Below are positions 20,289 to 29,307 of a stretch of 44,784 nt of DNA, piece by piece; within the stretch, counting starts at the first letter, position 1; every line of letters starts with the position of its first letter. The stretch is from positions 1 to 44,784 of the forward strand of contig NZ_JAJAPX010000008.1 in assembly GCF_020523965.1 (NCBI RefSeq), given 5' to 3'. Under the pieces are notes generated by a model. It had not been told where the DNA came from. It did no database searches and worked only from the letters and a program-made list of their open reading frames with translations. The position numbers and the translations under genes are program-made. The stretch comes from Neotamlana sargassicola (GTDB lineage: Bacteria > Bacteroidota > Bacteroidia > Flavobacteriales > Flavobacteriaceae).

Positions 20289-21077
20289 TTACTTAAATGA
20301 AGTTGGAATTTCGCATACAGGAATGGGAATCATTTTATGTTTGTTCGAATTATTAAAGCGTTTGTAAATTTTAAAAACTTCTTGTTCTCTACCTTTAAAA
20401 TCATCGGCGGTTTTGCCTTCGTCATTCATTTTCATAGCCCATTCCAGTTCGGGGTACGATGCCCCAATTTGGTCTTCGTCGGTACGGTCGTCTCCCCAAA
20501 GACCATCGGTAGGTTGGGCCTCAATTATTTCTTGGTTAACACCCAAATATTTAGCAATTTCGTAAACTTCGGTTTTAAGTAAATCGGCAATTGGGCTTAA
20601 ATCTACACCGCCATCACCATATTTGGTATAAAAACCAACACCAAAATCTTCTACTTTATTACCAGTTCCAGCAACTAAAAGTTTTTCTAATGCTGCAAAA
20701 TAGTAAAGCGATGTCATGCGTAAACGAGCTCTGGTGTTGGCCAAAGACATAAAACGGTCTTCCTCATTATCAACCGGAGGTAAGCTGTCCACTAGGGTAT
20801 CAAAAACTGGTGTTAAATTAACTTGGGTCATGCGAACATCGTTAAAGTTTTTTTGCAACCAGCTAATATGGTTTAAAGCTCTACTTACTTGCGAAGGAGC
20901 TTGATGAATAGGCATTTCTAAACATAAAAGTTGTAATCCGGTTTTAGCACATAATGTTGAGGTTACTGCAGAGTCTATACCTCCCGAAATTCCAATTACA
21001 AAACCATTAACTCCTGCTTTTGTTGCGTAATCTTTTAACCAGTTTACTATGTAATCTACAACTTTTTCTGTTTGCAT
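20289..21077 (-). CDS. nadE: NH3-dependent NAD+ synthetase
   Basis: 262 residues. It adenylates nicotinic acid adenine dinucleotide and amidates it with ammonia, the last step of NAD+ synthesis. The ATP-pyrophosphatase P-loop SGGIDSA is at about residues 30-36, and the later motifs GTGNKVEDFGVGF, KYGDGGVDLSPI and LLKTEVYEIAK match the family. No glutaminase domain is present, so free ammonia is used. The length is normal for the short bacterial type. It is divergent from gldB, with a 74-base spacer. Confidence 0.95.
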   Translation of the reverse strand: MQTEKVVDYIVNWLKDYATKAGVNGFVIGISGGIDSAVTSTLCAKTGLQLLCLEMPIHQAPSQVSRALNHISWLQKNFNDVRMTQVNLTPVFDTLVDSLPPVDNEEDRFMSLANTRARLRMTSLYYFAALEKLLVAGTGNKVEDFGVGFYTKYGDGGVDLSPIADLLKTEVYEIAKYLGVNQEIIEAQPTDGLWGDDRTDEDQIGASYPELEWAMKMNDEGKTADDFKGREQEVFKIYKRFNNSNKHKMIPIPVCEIPTSFK

Positions 21078-21104
21078 ATTAAGTGTATTTAATTATGATA
21101 ATAG

Positions 21105-21112
21105 TACCTTTG
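21105..21112 (+). promoter_or_regulatory. Probable -7 element of gldBC promoter
   Basis: TACCTTTG fits the Bacteroidota TAnnTTTG consensus and lies 40 bases upstream of the gldB ATG. No good TTG -33 element is found at the usual distance, so this is a moderate call. Confidence 0.45.
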
Positions 21113-21151
21113 TAAACAAAAATAACCTTTACAATTAATTTATAAAAATTT

Positions 21152-22132
21152 ATGGTGTTTAACTTTAAGCCTAAAATTAAAATTGTTTCACTACTTTTTT
21201 TAATGGTTGTAACTTCTTGTAAAAAAGAAAATAAGTTAGAAGCTAACATTGCTAGAATTAATACTGCAATAAATGTTGAGCGTTTTGATAAGTATTTTGC
21301 AAATGTAAATGCCGAAAAATTACCAAAATTAAAAGAAGCTTACCCTTTTATGTTTGCCGAAAAGTTTAGCGACTCATTTTGGCTTGCAAAAAAAAATGAT
21401 ACGCTACAACGACAGCTTTTTTATGAAGTAAACAAAACTTTTGGAGATTTTAACGAGTCTCAAGTCGAAATAGAGTCGCTTTTTAATCATTTAAAATATT
21501 ACTTTCCAGAATTTTATCCGCCACGAGTTATTACAACTACTAACGATGTGGATTACCGAAATAAAGTAATTGTAACCGATACCATTGCTGTTTTGTCCTT
21601 AGATACGTATTTAGGAAACGACCATGAGTTTTATGGTGGGATTCAAAAATTTATTCGGGCTAATTTTAATAAAGAGCAGTTGGTTGTAGATTTGGCCGAA
21701 AAATATGCCCAAAAATATATTTATCATCCGCAACATCGCACCTTGCTAGATGAAATGATTTACTTCGGAAAAATACTTTATTTTAAAGATAAAGTAGTAC
21801 CGTTTAAAACCGAAGCACAGCGCATTGGTTATACCGAAGATCAGTTAAATTGGGCTATAGAAAACGAAAGTTATATTTGGCAGTATTTTGTCGAGCGCGA
21901 ATTGCTTTTTAGTACAGACTCTAAATTACCTGGGCGTTTTATTGTTGATGCCCCTTTTAGTAAATTTTATTTAGAAGAAGTTGATAACAGTTCGCCAGGG
22001 AGAATCGGGCAATTTATTGGGTGGCAAATAGTGCGTGCATACATGAGTCAAAATGATGTTTCTTTTAAAGAGATGCTTATAAAAAATACTGAAGATATAT
22101 ATAATAACACAAAATTTAAACCAAGAAAATAA
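21152..22132 (+). CDS. gldB: Gliding motility lipoprotein GldB
   Basis: 326 residues. A signal peptide with lipobox (LMVVTSC) makes it a lipoprotein. The following sequence (INVERFDKYFANVNAEKLPK, YPFMFAEKFSDSFWLAKK) matches GldB, which is needed for flavobacterial gliding and, through the associated machinery, for type IX secretion-linked surface movement; its biochemical role is not established. It is directly followed by gldC with overlapping stop and start (TAATG at 22130-22134), the usual gldBC arrangement in this family. Presence of the pair suggests, but does not prove, gliding ability. Confidence 0.92.
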   Translation: MVFNFKPKIKIVSLLFLMVVTSCKKENKLEANIARINTAINVERFDKYFANVNAEKLPKLKEAYPFMFAEKFSDSFWLAKKNDTLQRQLFYEVNKTFGDFNESQVEIESLFNHLKYYFPEFYPPRVITTTNDVDYRNKVIVTDTIAVLSLDTYLGNDHEFYGGIQKFIRANFNKEQLVVDLAEKYAQKYIYHPQHRTLLDEMIYFGKILYFKDKVVPFKTEAQRIGYTEDQLNWAIENESYIWQYFVERELLFSTDSKLPGRFIVDAPFSKFYLEEVDNSSPGRIGQFIGWQIVRAYMSQNDVSFKEMLIKNTEDIYNNTKFKPRK

Positions 22133-22467
22133 TGGCGAATACAACCTCGAAAATAGAACTTAATGTAGAACTCGATGAAAATCGTGTGCCAGAAAAATTA
22201 AGTTGGACAGCGCAAGATGGAGGCATTACTAACGAAGAGGCTAAGGCTATGATGCTAGCTGTTTGGGACCATAAAGCACAAGAAAGTTTACGAATAGATT
22301 TATGGACCAAAGATATGCCAGTAGACGAAATGAAAGTGTTTTTTCATCAAACATTAGTGGCCATGAGTAATACATTTAACAGAGCAACTCAAGACGAGAA
22401 AATGACTGCAACGATGAAAGATTTTTGCGATTATTTCGCAGAAAAGTTAGAGCTTAAAAAAAAGTAA
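22132..22467 (+). CDS. gldC: Gliding motility protein GldC
   Basis: 111 residues, soluble and cytoplasmic. The sequence LNVELDENRVPEKLSWTAQD and LWTKDMPVDEMKVFFHQTLV are characteristic of GldC, a small protein that supports gliding in flavobacteria, probably in the cytoplasm. It is translationally coupled to gldB by a one-base overlap and ends three bases before the convergent acyl-CoA-binding protein gene. Confidence 0.92.
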   Translation: MANTTSKIELNVELDENRVPEKLSWTAQDGGITNEEAKAMMLAVWDHKAQESLRIDLWTKDMPVDEMKVFFHQTLVAMSNTFNRATQDEKMTATMKDFCDYFAEKLELKKK

Positions 22468-22469
22468 GT

Positions 22470-22736
22470 TTACTTACGGTATAAAAAGTAGTTATTTACT
22501 AAATCGATATAAATTTCTTTTGCCTTATCTTGAGTTATATTTTTAACTTGAAATAAGGCATTTGTTTTAAAGGCATTAATTATTGCTTTTTTACTTTTTG
22601 GCCTGCTGTAATCATTTGTCGCCTTCTTGTAATAAGCATATAGTTTTAATAAAGTGTCGGCAGGAAATGGTTCCTTGTGGCCGTTTACACGTTGCACAGC
22701 TTCAATAAAGGCTTTATCAAGGTCTCGCTTATTCAT
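22470..22736 (-). CDS. Acyl-CoA-binding protein
   Basis: 88 residues, a single ACBP domain: an N-terminal helix (LDKAFIEAVQRVNGHKEPFP), then LLKLYAYYKKATNDYSRPK with the conserved YxxYKQAT-type motif, and a C-terminal helix (AKEIYIDLVNNYF). It binds long-chain acyl-CoA in the cytoplasm. It overlaps the psd gene by eight bases and is the last gene of a phospholipid synthesis run (cdsA-psd), so it fits as an acyl-CoA carrier for lipid metabolism. ACBPs are less common in bacteria than in eukaryotes but frequent in Bacteroidota. Confidence 0.9.
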   Translation of the reverse strand: MNKRDLDKAFIEAVQRVNGHKEPFPADTLLKLYAYYKKATNDYSRPKSKKAIINAFKTNALFQVKNITQDKAKEIYIDLVNNYFLYRK

Positions 22737-23385
22737 TAAGTGCTGCTATTATACTTTCTCCTCCTCGAACTTTTTGGTTAAGGCTTACTTTTATATCTGT
22801 ATTTAAAGGTAAAAACAAATCTACCCTCGAACCAAATTTAATAAAGCCAGAGTCGCCGCCTTGCGTGGCAGCATCGTTAACTTTAGCATAGTTTACAATA
22901 CGTTTTGCTAAAGCGCCAGCAATTTGCCTATGTAAAACTTTACCATAAGTAGTGTTTTCAACAACTACAGTTGTTCGCTCGTTTTCTTCGCTTGCTTTTG
23001 GGTGCCATGCAACTAAATATTTTCCAGGATGGTATTTGCTAAATATAACTTTTCCGCTTATTGGGTAACGCGTTACATGTACATTTAAAGGAGACATAAA
23101 TACACTTACTTGCAGGCGTTTTTCGTTAAAATATTCTTTTTCAAAAACTTCTTCAATAACAACTACTTTGCCATCAACTGGCGATACAACTTGCTTGTCG
23201 TTTAATACAGTATTTCGCTTTGGGTTTCTAAAAAATTGCAAAATCAATATTAAAAAAATAACTAAAGCAATTAAAATTAAAGTTCGTAGCCAGTTTATAG
23301 ATACAAAACTATCAACTAATAAACACGCTGCAACAACGGTTACTAGCGTAATAAAAATTATTTTATGACCTTCTTTATGAAACAT
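22729..23385 (-). CDS. psd: Phosphatidylserine decarboxylase
   Basis: 218 residues, the short Psd type. It converts phosphatidylserine to phosphatidylethanolamine. Two N-terminal membrane segments (about 8-45) precede the catalytic region: VVSPVDGKVVVIEE, VFMSPLNVHVTRYP, and near the end IKFGSRVDLFLP, where the glycine-serine bond is cleaved to form the pyruvoyl cofactor. It overlaps cdsA by 11 bases and the acyl-CoA-binding protein gene by 8, so the three are in one operon. Confidence 0.95.
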   Translation of the reverse strand: MFHKEGHKIIFITLVTVVAACLLVDSFVSINWLRTLILIALVIFLILILQFFRNPKRNTVLNDKQVVSPVDGKVVVIEEVFEKEYFNEKRLQVSVFMSPLNVHVTRYPISGKVIFSKYHPGKYLVAWHPKASEENERTTVVVENTTYGKVLHRQIAGALAKRIVNYAKVNDAATQGGDSGFIKFGSRVDLFLPLNTDIKVSLNQKVRGGESIIAALNE

Positions 23386-24196
23386 AATGTAGTATTCTTA
23401 AAAATAAATAAATAAATGGCGCTGCAAAAATAATACTGTCTAAGCGGTCTAGTAAACCACCATGACCGGGCATAATACCACCACTATCTTTTACGTGCGC
23501 TTGTCTTTTAAATTTCGATTCTATTAAATCGCCAAAAGTGCCAAAAACACTAATTATTATACTTAAAATTAGCCAATTGGTGAAATTTAAGGTATTTGTA
23601 AATTCAGCAATTAAATAACTAATTACGCACGAAAAGAATAATCCGCCTAAAAAGCCTTCAACCGTTTTTTTAGGTGATATTTTTTCGAATAGTTTTTGGC
23701 GACCAAAATTTTTACCAACTAAATAGGCAAAAGTGTCGTTACTCCAAACTAAAATAAAACAACCTAACAAAATATATGAGTTATAGCTGTTAAAGTAGTT
23801 CGCTATTAAAACTAAAAATACGAAAGAACTTGATAAGTAAAAAGTGGTTAGTAAATAACGCTTTGTAAAGAATAAAGGAATTCGTTTTACCGAAAATAAA
23901 TCTTGTATTAAAAATAAATTAATAAAAATTGAAAATACTGTAAGGATTTTTATGGCTTCGCTTAAACCTAAGCCAGTATTTAAAATAGTTTGCCAATACC
24001 CAAATATACCATACAGCACTGCAAATATAAAGTAGGGGATATAACTTTTAAACTGAATTAGTTTTTTAAACTCGGTTAAACAAATTAAACCAAAAATAAA
24101 AAATAAGGCAATAAGTAAATGCTTGTATTGTAAACAGAAAACCAGTAAGGCAACATATAGTAAACCAGAAAGTGAGCGCGTGAGAGTTTCTTTCAT
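23375..24196 (-). CDS. cdsA: Phosphatidate cytidylyltransferase CdsA
   Basis: 273 residues, integral membrane with about eight hydrophobic segments. The family signature SKFKRQAHVKDSGGIMPGH followed by GGLLDRLDS is complete. It makes CDP-diacylglycerol from phosphatidate and CTP, the branch point for all phospholipids, and supplies the path to phosphatidylethanolamine through the next gene, psd. It lies two bases downstream of the LUD-domain gene. Confidence 0.96.
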   Translation of the reverse strand: MKETLTRSLSGLLYVALLVFCLQYKHLLIALFFIFGLICLTEFKKLIQFKSYIPYFIFAVLYGIFGYWQTILNTGLGLSEAIKILTVFSIFINLFLIQDLFSVKRIPLFFTKRYLLTTFYLSSSFVFLVLIANYFNSYNSYILLGCFILVWSNDTFAYLVGKNFGRQKLFEKISPKKTVEGFLGGLFFSCVISYLIAEFTNTLNFTNWLILSIIISVFGTFGDLIESKFKRQAHVKDSGGIMPGHGGLLDRLDSIIFAAPFIYLFLRILHYVS

Positions 24197-24198
24197 TA

Positions 24199-24810
24199 CT
24201 ATAAATCTTCTAAAAGAAGAAGGTATAAATTTTTGGAACTACTGCCGTAACTTAAAAAGTTTTTATCTTCCTCTTCAGATTTAAAATTTTTAATAGTAGT
24301 TATGTTGGTTGGTATATTTTGTTTGTTGTTGTTTTTTATGCCGCGTAAACCTTCACCTATATTTTCAACAAATTGGCTAGTGGTGGCAAATACAATAAGG
24401 TTAAATGGTAATTCATGCAATTTTTTTTCGAAAATTTGTTTCGAGGATATTAGTAAAGAACCATCGTTGGCAATTAAATTCTCGCATGTGGTTAAAAAAT
24501 AAGTCGCTTCAGAGAGCTTTAAGGTGGGTTTTAAGCTTGTAGTTTTAAACTTATTTCTTAGGTTTTTATCTAAAACGAAAGCTTTATCGTTAGCCCAGTT
24601 ATTTTCAATAATAATGTTTTCAAAATTATCGAATATTTCGTTTAAATTCTCGCAATACAGAAACTTACCACCATTGGCTTTAAAGTTTATGGTAAACTTT
24701 TCGTCAATAGGTAGCTTAATTTCAGGCATATATTTGCCACGATCGTCAGATTTTATTTCTACGTCTGACGATTTAGGTTTTGAACCAAAAAATTTTCTAA
24801 AAAAACTCAT
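24199..24810 (-). CDS. LUD-domain protein
   Basis: 203 residues, cytoplasmic. The order LSEATYFLTTCENLIANDGS, then LLISSKQIF and LPFNLIVFATTSQFVENIGE matches the LUD (lactate utilisation) domain of LutC-type proteins, with the characteristic serine/aspartate turn (ANDGSLL). The usual LutA and LutB partners are not nearby; instead it precedes cdsA and psd. Flavobacteria carry this orphan version next to ftsH and cdsA, so its role may not be lactate oxidation. Function is unknown beyond the fold. Confidence 0.78.
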   Translation of the reverse strand: MSFFRKFFGSKPKSSDVEIKSDDRGKYMPEIKLPIDEKFTINFKANGGKFLYCENLNEIFDNFENIIIENNWANDKAFVLDKNLRNKFKTTSLKPTLKLSEATYFLTTCENLIANDGSLLISSKQIFEKKLHELPFNLIVFATTSQFVENIGEGLRGIKNNNKQNIPTNITTIKNFKSEEEDKNFLSYGSSSKNLYLLLLEDL

Positions 24811-24860
24811 TTAGTGGATTTGCTATTAATCTCAATTCCTTGGATGTTGCCCAAATATAA

Positions 24861-24898
24861 AAAATCTTAAATTAACCGTGTGATTAATTTAAGATTTT
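24861..24898 (-). terminator. Terminator after ftsH
   Basis: A 15-base perfect stem (AAAATCTTAAATTAA / TTAATTTAAGATTTT) with an 8-base loop, followed on the minus strand by a T run. It lies 25 bases after the ftsH stop and before the LUD gene, so it may separate rsfS-ftsH from the lipid operon at least in part. Confidence 0.75.
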
Positions 24899-24922
24899 TA
24901 CCAAAACGTTAAGAATAAATTA

Positions 24923-26878
24923 CTATTCTTGTTTTTTGTCTATATCCTCGGCCGGTTTACTTACTTCTGGTTCTTCTTTTTCAAAAGCACGTTTACCAAA
25001 TATTTTTTCTAAATTATCTTTAAAAATAACTTCTTTTTCAAGTAAAACTTCGGCAAGTTCGGTTAATTTATCTTTGTGTTCTTCAAGTAAATCGACAGCA
25101 CGTTGGTATTGTTTTTCAATAATATCCGAAATTTCTTTATCAATAATTTCAGCAGTTTGCTCGCTATAAGGTTTTGAGAACCCGTATTCGCTTTGTCCAG
25201 ACGAATCGTAATACGTTAAGTTTCCTACTTTATCGCTTAAACCATAAACGGTAACCATAGCGCGGGCTTGTTTAGTTACTTTTTCTAAATCGCTTAACGC
25301 ACCAGTAGATATTTTATCGAAAATAACTTTTTCTGCAGCTCGACCACCAAGAGCAGCACACATTTCGTCTAGCATTTGCTCTGGGCGCACAATTAAACGT
25401 TCTTCTGGTAAATACCAAGCAGCACCTAAAGAGCGTCCGCGAGGTACAATAGTAACTTTTACTAATGGAGCGGCATGTTCTAACATCCAACTTACAACGG
25501 CATGACCTGCTTCGTGAAAAGCAACAGCACGTTTTTCGCTTGGTGTAATTATCTTGTTTTTCTTTTCTAATCCACCAATTATTCTGTCTACGGCATCAAG
25601 AAAATCTTGCTTGTCTACAGCTTTTTTACCATTTCTGGCAGCAATTAAGGCAGCTTCGTTACAAACGTTAGCAATATCTGCTCCAGAAAATCCTGGTGTT
25701 TGTTTAGAAAGGAAATCTAAATCTAAACCTTCGGCTTTTTTAAGCGGACGTAAATGCACTTCAAAAATTTCTTTGCGTTCACGAACATCCGGTAAATCAA
25801 CATAAATTTGTCTGTCAAATCGTCCGGCGCGCATTAAGGCTTTATCTAAAATATCGGCGCGGTTTGTTGCTGCTAAAACAATAACGTTTGTGTTGGTACC
25901 AAAACCATCCATTTCGGTTAATAATTGGTTAAGGGTGTTTTCGCGTTCGTCGTTACTACCAGACATAGCATTTTTTCCTCTAGCACGACCAATGGCATCA
26001 ATTTCATCTATAAATATTATAGAAGGCGATTTTTCTTTGGCTTGCTTAAACAAATCGCGAACACGAGATGCACCAACACCTACAAACATTTCAACAAAAT
26101 CTGATCCAGATAAAGAGAAAAATGGCACTTTGGCTTCGCCAGCTACTGCTTTTGCTAATAAGGTTTTACCAGTTCCCGGAGGCCCAACTAATAAAGCTCC
26201 TTTTGGAATTTTTCCTCCTAAAGTGGTGTATTTTTCTGGGAACTTAAGGAAGTCAACAATTTCTTGAACTTCTTCTTTTGCGCCTTCTAAACCAGCAACA
26301 TCTTTAAAAGTGGTTTTTACTTTAGTGTTTTGGTCGAATAATTTTGCTTTAGATTTACCTATGTTAAAAATTTGGCCGCCAGCACCACCTGTAGCACCAC
26401 CAGACATTCTTCGCATGATAAAAAACCAAACACCAATTAACAGTATAAATGGTAAAATTCCTATTAGGAAATCGCCCCAGTAGTTTTCGTCTGTTTTAAG
26501 GCTGTAAATGTTGTATTTGCCTATGGCTTTTAGGTCGTTCTCGAAGTTTTCTAGGTTACCAACTTCAAATTTGTAATTTGGTAATTTGGTAGCAGAAGGC
26601 AAGAACGTTTGCGGGATTGAGTTTTTGTGTGCATCTTTAGCTTCGGCTTCTTTGGTTAAGTATACCGTAGCAATTTTACGATTTACCACAACCACTTTTT
26701 CTACATCACCTTCTTCAACATATTTAAAAAATTCTGATGGTGTAATAGATTGGTCGTTTTGGTAATTTGCACCACTAAAAACCTGAAAACCAATAAAAAT
26801 GGCTATTAGTATTCCGTAAATCCAGTAAGGACTAAATTTAGGTTTTTTGTCTTTCGAGTTGTTATTTTCGTTTGTCAT
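24923..26878 (-). CDS. ftsH: ATP-dependent zinc metalloprotease FtsH
   Basis: 651 residues. The first membrane helix lies at about 18-35 and the second at about 136-155, with the periplasmic part between. The AAA+ domain follows with Walker A (GPPGTGKT, 232-239), Walker B (IIFIDEIDAIG), the pore motif (VEMFVGVGASRVR) and the SRH arginines (RAGRFDRQ), then the zinc protease motif HEAGH. It extracts and degrades membrane proteins and some cytoplasmic regulators. It follows rsfS by nine bases and both share a promoter. The length and motifs are those of an intact enzyme. Confidence 0.98.
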   Translation of the reverse strand: MTNENNNSKDKKPKFSPYWIYGILIAIFIGFQVFSGANYQNDQSITPSEFFKYVEEGDVEKVVVVNRKIATVYLTKEAEAKDAHKNSIPQTFLPSATKLPNYKFEVGNLENFENDLKAIGKYNIYSLKTDENYWGDFLIGILPFILLIGVWFFIMRRMSGGATGGAGGQIFNIGKSKAKLFDQNTKVKTTFKDVAGLEGAKEEVQEIVDFLKFPEKYTTLGGKIPKGALLVGPPGTGKTLLAKAVAGEAKVPFFSLSGSDFVEMFVGVGASRVRDLFKQAKEKSPSIIFIDEIDAIGRARGKNAMSGSNDERENTLNQLLTEMDGFGTNTNVIVLAATNRADILDKALMRAGRFDRQIYVDLPDVRERKEIFEVHLRPLKKAEGLDLDFLSKQTPGFSGADIANVCNEAALIAARNGKKAVDKQDFLDAVDRIIGGLEKKNKIITPSEKRAVAFHEAGHAVVSWMLEHAAPLVKVTIVPRGRSLGAAWYLPEERLIVRPEQMLDEMCAALGGRAAEKVIFDKISTGALSDLEKVTKQARAMVTVYGLSDKVGNLTYYDSSGQSEYGFSKPYSEQTAEIIDKEISDIIEKQYQRAVDLLEEHKDKLTELAEVLLEKEVIFKDNLEKIFGKRAFEKEEPEVSKPAEDIDKKQE

Positions 26879-26887
26879 TTTTGTGTT

Positions 26888-27259
26888 TTAGTAACTGGTT
26901 TCTATAATTGTTGTTTTTGCATCGCCCCAAAGGCTCTCAATGTCATAAAACTCACGTATGTGTTTCTGGAAAACGTGCACAACAACATTTACATAATCAA
27001 TTAAAACCCATTCGGCATTATCGACACCTTCGGTGTGCCATGGGTTATCTTTTAATTCTTTACTTACTTTTTTTTGAACGGAGTTAACAATAGCGTTTAC
27101 TTGTGTGTTTGAAGTACCTTCACAAATTATAAAGTAATCGCAAACTGTATTTTCTATATCTCTTAAATCTAGCAGATTAATTTCTTTACCTTTAACATCT
27201 TCAATGCCACTTATTATTACAGATATGAGTTGGTCTGCGCTTATATTTTCTTTCGCCAT
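26888..27259 (-). CDS. rsfS: Ribosomal silencing factor RsfS
   Basis: 123 residues. The sequence VKGKEINLLDLRDIENTVCD, then YFIICEGTSNTQVNAI and WHTEGVDNAEWVLIDYVNVV, HVFQKHIREFYDIESLWGD matches RsfS/Iojap. It binds ribosomal protein L14 on the 50S subunit and blocks subunit joining when nutrients are low. It is the first gene before ftsH, a common flavobacterial arrangement. Confidence 0.95.
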   Translation of the reverse strand: MAKENISADQLISVIISGIEDVKGKEINLLDLRDIENTVCDYFIICEGTSNTQVNAIVNSVQKKVSKELKDNPWHTEGVDNAEWVLIDYVNVVVHVFQKHIREFYDIESLWGDAKTTIIETSY

Positions 27260-27278
27260 TAAGTTTATTTAATTTATG

Positions 27279-27286
27279 CAAAGTTA
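27279..27286 (-). promoter_or_regulatory. Probable -7 element of rsfS-ftsH promoter
   Basis: Minus strand TAACTTTG followed by C fits TAnnTTTG and is 20 bases upstream of the rsfS ATG. No good TTG -33 box is visible. It lies in the 94-base spacer divergent from birA. Confidence 0.5.
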
Positions 27287-27353
27287 TTATTTTTTTAGTT
27301 CTTTACAGTTTAAAAATTCTTAAGATTTATTTTCTAAAAATAACAACTCTGTA

Positions 27354-28082
27354 ATGTCTATTATCAAACTTAGTGCCATCGATTCTACAAACTCGTTTTT
27401 AAGGGATATGATTGCTAATGGAGTAGTGGCAGATTATACTGTTGTTGCAACCCAAAACCAAACCAAAGGTCGCGGACAAATGGGAACGGTGTGGAATTCT
27501 GAAGAAGGTAAAAACCTTATGTTTAGTGTGTTTAAAGATTTAAGTAAACATGAAGTGGTATATCCTTTTTACATAAGTATGGCAGTTTCTTTGGCGATAT
27601 TAAAATCGTTAAAAGGGTTAAATGTGCCTAATTTGTCTATAAAATGGCCTAACGACATTTTGTCAGCTAACAACAAAGTTTGTGGAGTTTTAATAGAAAA
27701 TGTCATTAAAAATAAATTGGAATCTACAATTATTGGGGTGGGTTTAAATGTAAACCAAACAAATTTTAAGGGCTTACCTAAAGCGAGTTCGTTAAAAAAA
27801 ATTACGGGCGTGCAGTATAACGTAGATGAAGTATTGCACGATATTATTGGGAATATTAAGTTTTATTCTGAAATGCTTGAAGCCGAAAATTACAAAGCTG
27901 TAAAAGATGCTTATGAAGCTAATTTATTTAGAAAAAATAAACCTTCAACATTTAAAAATGCTGAAGGCGTTATGTTTTCTGGTTTTATAAAAGGCGTTTC
28001 CAAATACGGTAAATTAATGGTTTTGCTTGAAGACGAAATAATAGAAAAGTTCGACTTAAAACAAATTACATTAATGTATTAA
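27354..28082 (+). CDS. birA: Biotin--[acetyl-CoA-carboxylase] ligase BirA
   Basis: 242 residues, monofunctional: it starts at the ligase domain (LSAIDSTNSFLRDM) and lacks the N-terminal DNA-binding domain of E. coli BirA, so it does not repress biotin genes. The biotin-AMP loop is GRGQMG and the catalytic stretch is KWPNDI with GVLIENV after it. It attaches biotin to the carrier domain of acetyl-CoA and related carboxylases. It ends in a four-base convergent overlap with the SRPBCC gene. Confidence 0.95.
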   Translation: MSIIKLSAIDSTNSFLRDMIANGVVADYTVVATQNQTKGRGQMGTVWNSEEGKNLMFSVFKDLSKHEVVYPFYISMAVSLAILKSLKGLNVPNLSIKWPNDILSANNKVCGVLIENVIKNKLESTIIGVGLNVNQTNFKGLPKASSLKKITGVQYNVDEVLHDIIGNIKFYSEMLEAENYKAVKDAYEANLFRKNKPSTFKNAEGVMFSGFIKGVSKYGKLMVLLEDEIIEKFDLKQITLMY

Positions 28083-28474
28083 ACTGCTTTAGGCATATTG
28101 GTTGCTAAGGTTTCTAAAAACTTTGTAATTGGGCTTTTAATCATCATGGCCATCATTGGGTTAAAGTCGCCACTAAATTGCAATTGTACTTCGCTTGAAT
28201 TGGCATTAACTTCAATAATGTTTCCAATTAACGAAAAATCTATTTTGCCACCTGCAGCACCTAAAACAATTTTGTTAGGCGGTATAACTTCTTTCTTTTT
28301 TAAGATAATTTCTGGCATGCCTTTAAGTGCAAATAGGAATTTATCGTCGTCTAAAACTTCAAATTTACTTATGTTTTCGGGCATTAAAGATTCAAAATTT
28401 TTAATGTCTGATAAAAAATTAAAAACAGCTTCAGGCGATTTTGAGACACTAACCTTTGGGGATTCTAAATTCAT
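28079..28474 (-). CDS. SRPBCC-fold protein
   Basis: 131 residues. The pattern SPEAVFNFLSDIKNFESLMP, a run of beta strands, and a long C-terminal helix (MMAMMIKSPITKFLETLATN) is that of the START/SRPBCC (polyketide cyclase-like) fold, which binds hydrophobic ligands. The ligand is unknown. It lies 60 bases downstream of pyrE on the same strand, and flavobacteria often keep this pair together. Confidence 0.8.
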   Translation of the reverse strand: MNLESPKVSVSKSPEAVFNFLSDIKNFESLMPENISKFEVLDDDKFLFALKGMPEIILKKKEVIPPNKIVLGAAGGKIDFSLIGNIIEVNANSSEVQLQFSGDFNPMMAMMIKSPITKFLETLATNMPKAV

Positions 28475-28534
28475 TTTATATGTGTTTTTTTATGTTTTAA
28501 AGTCGAGTTTAATAGCTCAACTACATTTTTACAA

Positions 28535-29179
28535 TCAAATTGTGTTCCATTCGCTAGGATTGGCATTCCACGCCGATAAAGTTTTTATTTCTTTTTCGGT
28601 AATATAATTTGTTTCTAATGCTTTTTCTAGCAAGGTCTCGTAATTACCTAAAGTGCGTAAAAATACATTTTCGTTTTCAAAATTTTCTTTTGCAACATTA
28701 AATCCGTAGGTGAAAATAGCCACCATGCCCTTAACTTTTATTCCGGAGTCTCTAAGTGCTTTTACTGCATTAAGACTACTTTTGCCGGTGCTAATTAAAT
28801 CTTCAACGACTACAACATTTTGACCACTTTCTATAAATCCTTCAATTTGGTTTTTACGTCCGTGTCCTTTGGCATCGGGGCGCACATAAATAAATGGTAG
28901 CCCTAAGTATTCTGCAACTAACATGCCTATTCCAATAGCTCCTGTGGCAACACCTGCAATAGCATCGGGTTTGCCATATTGTTCTTCTATATGTTTTGCC
29001 ATTGTTTCGCGAACATAATTTCGAATAGTTGGAAAGGATAAAATAATGCGGTTATCGCAATAAATTGGCGATTTCCATCCTGAAGCCCAGGTAAATGGAT
29101 CTTGCGGGCTAAGTTTTATAGCTTTAACTTGCAGTAAAACTTCAGCTGTTTTTTTGGCGGTATCTTTATTAAAAATCAT
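28535..29179 (-). CDS. pyrE: Orotate phosphoribosyltransferase
   Basis: About 214 residues from the ATG at 29179 (MIFNKDTAKKTAEVLLQVKA); an in-frame ATG six codons earlier is less likely. The PRPP-binding motif VVVVEDLISTGKS and the upstream loop FIYVRPDAKGHGRKNQIEG are complete. It joins orotate and PRPP to orotidine monophosphate, the fifth step of pyrimidine synthesis. It is divergent from the Nudix gene. Confidence 0.96.
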   Translation of the reverse strand: MIFNKDTAKKTAEVLLQVKAIKLSPQDPFTWASGWKSPIYCDNRIILSFPTIRNYVRETMAKHIEEQYGKPDAIAGVATGAIGIGMLVAEYLGLPFIYVRPDAKGHGRKNQIEGFIESGQNVVVVEDLISTGKSSLNAVKALRDSGIKVKGMVAIFTYGFNVAKENFENENVFLRTLGNYETLLEKALETNYITEKEIKTLSAWNANPSEWNTI

Positions 29180-29307
29180 GTGGGTAAAATTACACATAAA
29201 TTTAATTTTATTTATGTGTTAATTGTCGATAAAAAATAAATTTTTCAACAAAGTTGTAATTAAAAAATGATATTTTTACCCTAATTATAATTTAACACAT
29301 ACCCCAT

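Noticed and set aside
28098..28607. 169-residue plus-strand ORF
   Set aside because: It is antisense to the SRPBCC gene and the end of pyrE; the sense genes have clear families.
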